Below are positions 29,433 to 29,609 of a DNA stretch of 29,609 bases, in pieces. The translations under genes and the position numbers were made by a program. Source of the DNA: Jimgerdemannia flammicorona (Eukaryota; Mucoromycota; Endogonomycetes; Endogonales; Endogonaceae); the NCBI GenBank assembly GCA_003990745.1, contig RBNI01000535.1, forward strand, positions 1-29,609, in the 5' to 3' direction. A model generated the notes under the pieces. That model saw nothing but the letters and a program-made list of their open reading frames with translations. It made no database searches and was not told where the DNA came from. Numbering within the stretch: the stretch's first letter is position 1; the number at the start of each line of letters is the position of its first letter.

Positions 29433-29609
29433 TCAGTTTCTCTTAGAAGCCTCACTAGTCTCTTCTATTAAACTACTATCAGGACCAGCAACTATAGTAT
29501 CAAAAGGATCAGGAATAGCTCCTTTAAGAATACTCAGATCTACTGTACTTTGCTCAAGATCAATAATACTATCTTTAGAATACTCAAGTATTCCAAACTT
29601 TTTTTTTTT
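29433..29609 (-). CDS. Possible partial ORF entering from the right edge
   Basis: Read leftwards, 58 codons are open from the window edge to TGA at 29433-29435, in DNA so AT-rich that stops should be frequent. The product is acidic (Asp, Glu, Ser, with GAIPDPFDTIVAGPDSS in the middle) and unrecognised. The first codons are the A-tract at the edge. No start is in the window; it may be the C-terminus of a gene or element protein. Confidence 0.25.
   Translation of the reverse strand, partial: KKKKFGILEYSKDSIIDLEQSTVDLSILKGAIPDPFDTIVAGPDSSLIEETSEASKRN

Larger units (their letters stand above)
25776..29609. other. Extremely AT-rich, CpG-extinct block
   Basis: Reading every line from 25776 to the window end I find only two CG dinucleotides (about 27554 and 28688). 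CA and TG remain common, so loss is CpG-directed rather than CpA-directed as in classical Neurospora RIP. The block holds nested inverted-repeat elements and no confident gene. Confidence 0.85.

Noticed and set aside
25776..29609. Mitochondrial or bacterial AT-rich DNA
   Set aside because: CpG extinction with retained CA/TG, hAT-like MITEs with target duplications and continuity with nuclear genes fit nuclear heterochromatin; no organellar gene is seen.

Overview
The window looks like a gene-poor, repeat-rich stretch of a filamentous fungal genome. The reasons are: short spliceosomal introns (about 60-145 nt) with GTAAGT/GTATGT donors, CTAAC-like branch sites and CAG acceptors; a caspase-like (family C14) protease, an ankyrin protein and C2H2/U1-type zinc fingers; a DIRS retrotransposon; many long A/T homopolymers; and clear CpG-to-TpG/CpA decay in the repeats. 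The decay suggests a host with cytosine methylation or a CpG-biased mutational defence. I cannot fix the phylum: a CpG-methylating ascomycete such as a pezizomycete fits, but a basidiomycete or Mucoromycota host is not excluded.

Layout. 1-2.6 kb: an intact three-exon ankyrin-repeat gene ending in two membrane segments. 2.6-5.6 kb: intergenic DNA with homopolymers and an imperfect GAC repeat. 5.6-6.8 kb: a frameshifted BTB/BACK-like pseudogene. 6.9-7.3 kb: a small unrecognised minus-strand ORF. 7.3-10.4 kb: mostly non-coding with short tandem repeats. 10.4-15.2 kb: a nearly full-length but dead DIRS1-type retrotransposon with inverted terminal repeats, an internal complementary region, and gag, RT-RNase H and tyrosine-recombinase relics. 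16.2-19.2 kb: a zinc-finger gene built by tandem amplification of a two-exon module; I could thread an open 661-residue reading frame through about eleven exons. 21.3-22.5 kb, minus strand: an intronless caspase-like protease whose tail is an array of glycine-led pentapeptide repeats. 22.6-25.3 kb: two tandem non-coding units of about 1.3 kb, one of which carries a TA-flanked inverted-repeat element while the other preserves the empty site. 25.8-29.6 kb: an extremely AT-rich block almost without CpG that holds at least three non-autonomous elements with 8-bp flanking repeats, as expected for hAT MITEs.

The genes do not form an operon or an evident pathway. The ankyrin and caspase-like proteins belong to families common in fungal self/non-self and programmed-cell-death repertoires, and the BTB relic and zinc-finger gene to families that expand in repeat-rich fungal genomes; a functional link among them is only an inference. 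The strongest observations are the self-recording DIRS element (its ICR can be compared with its own ends), the phase-preserving exon-module array, the repeat-tailed protease, and the mobile elements with readable target sites.
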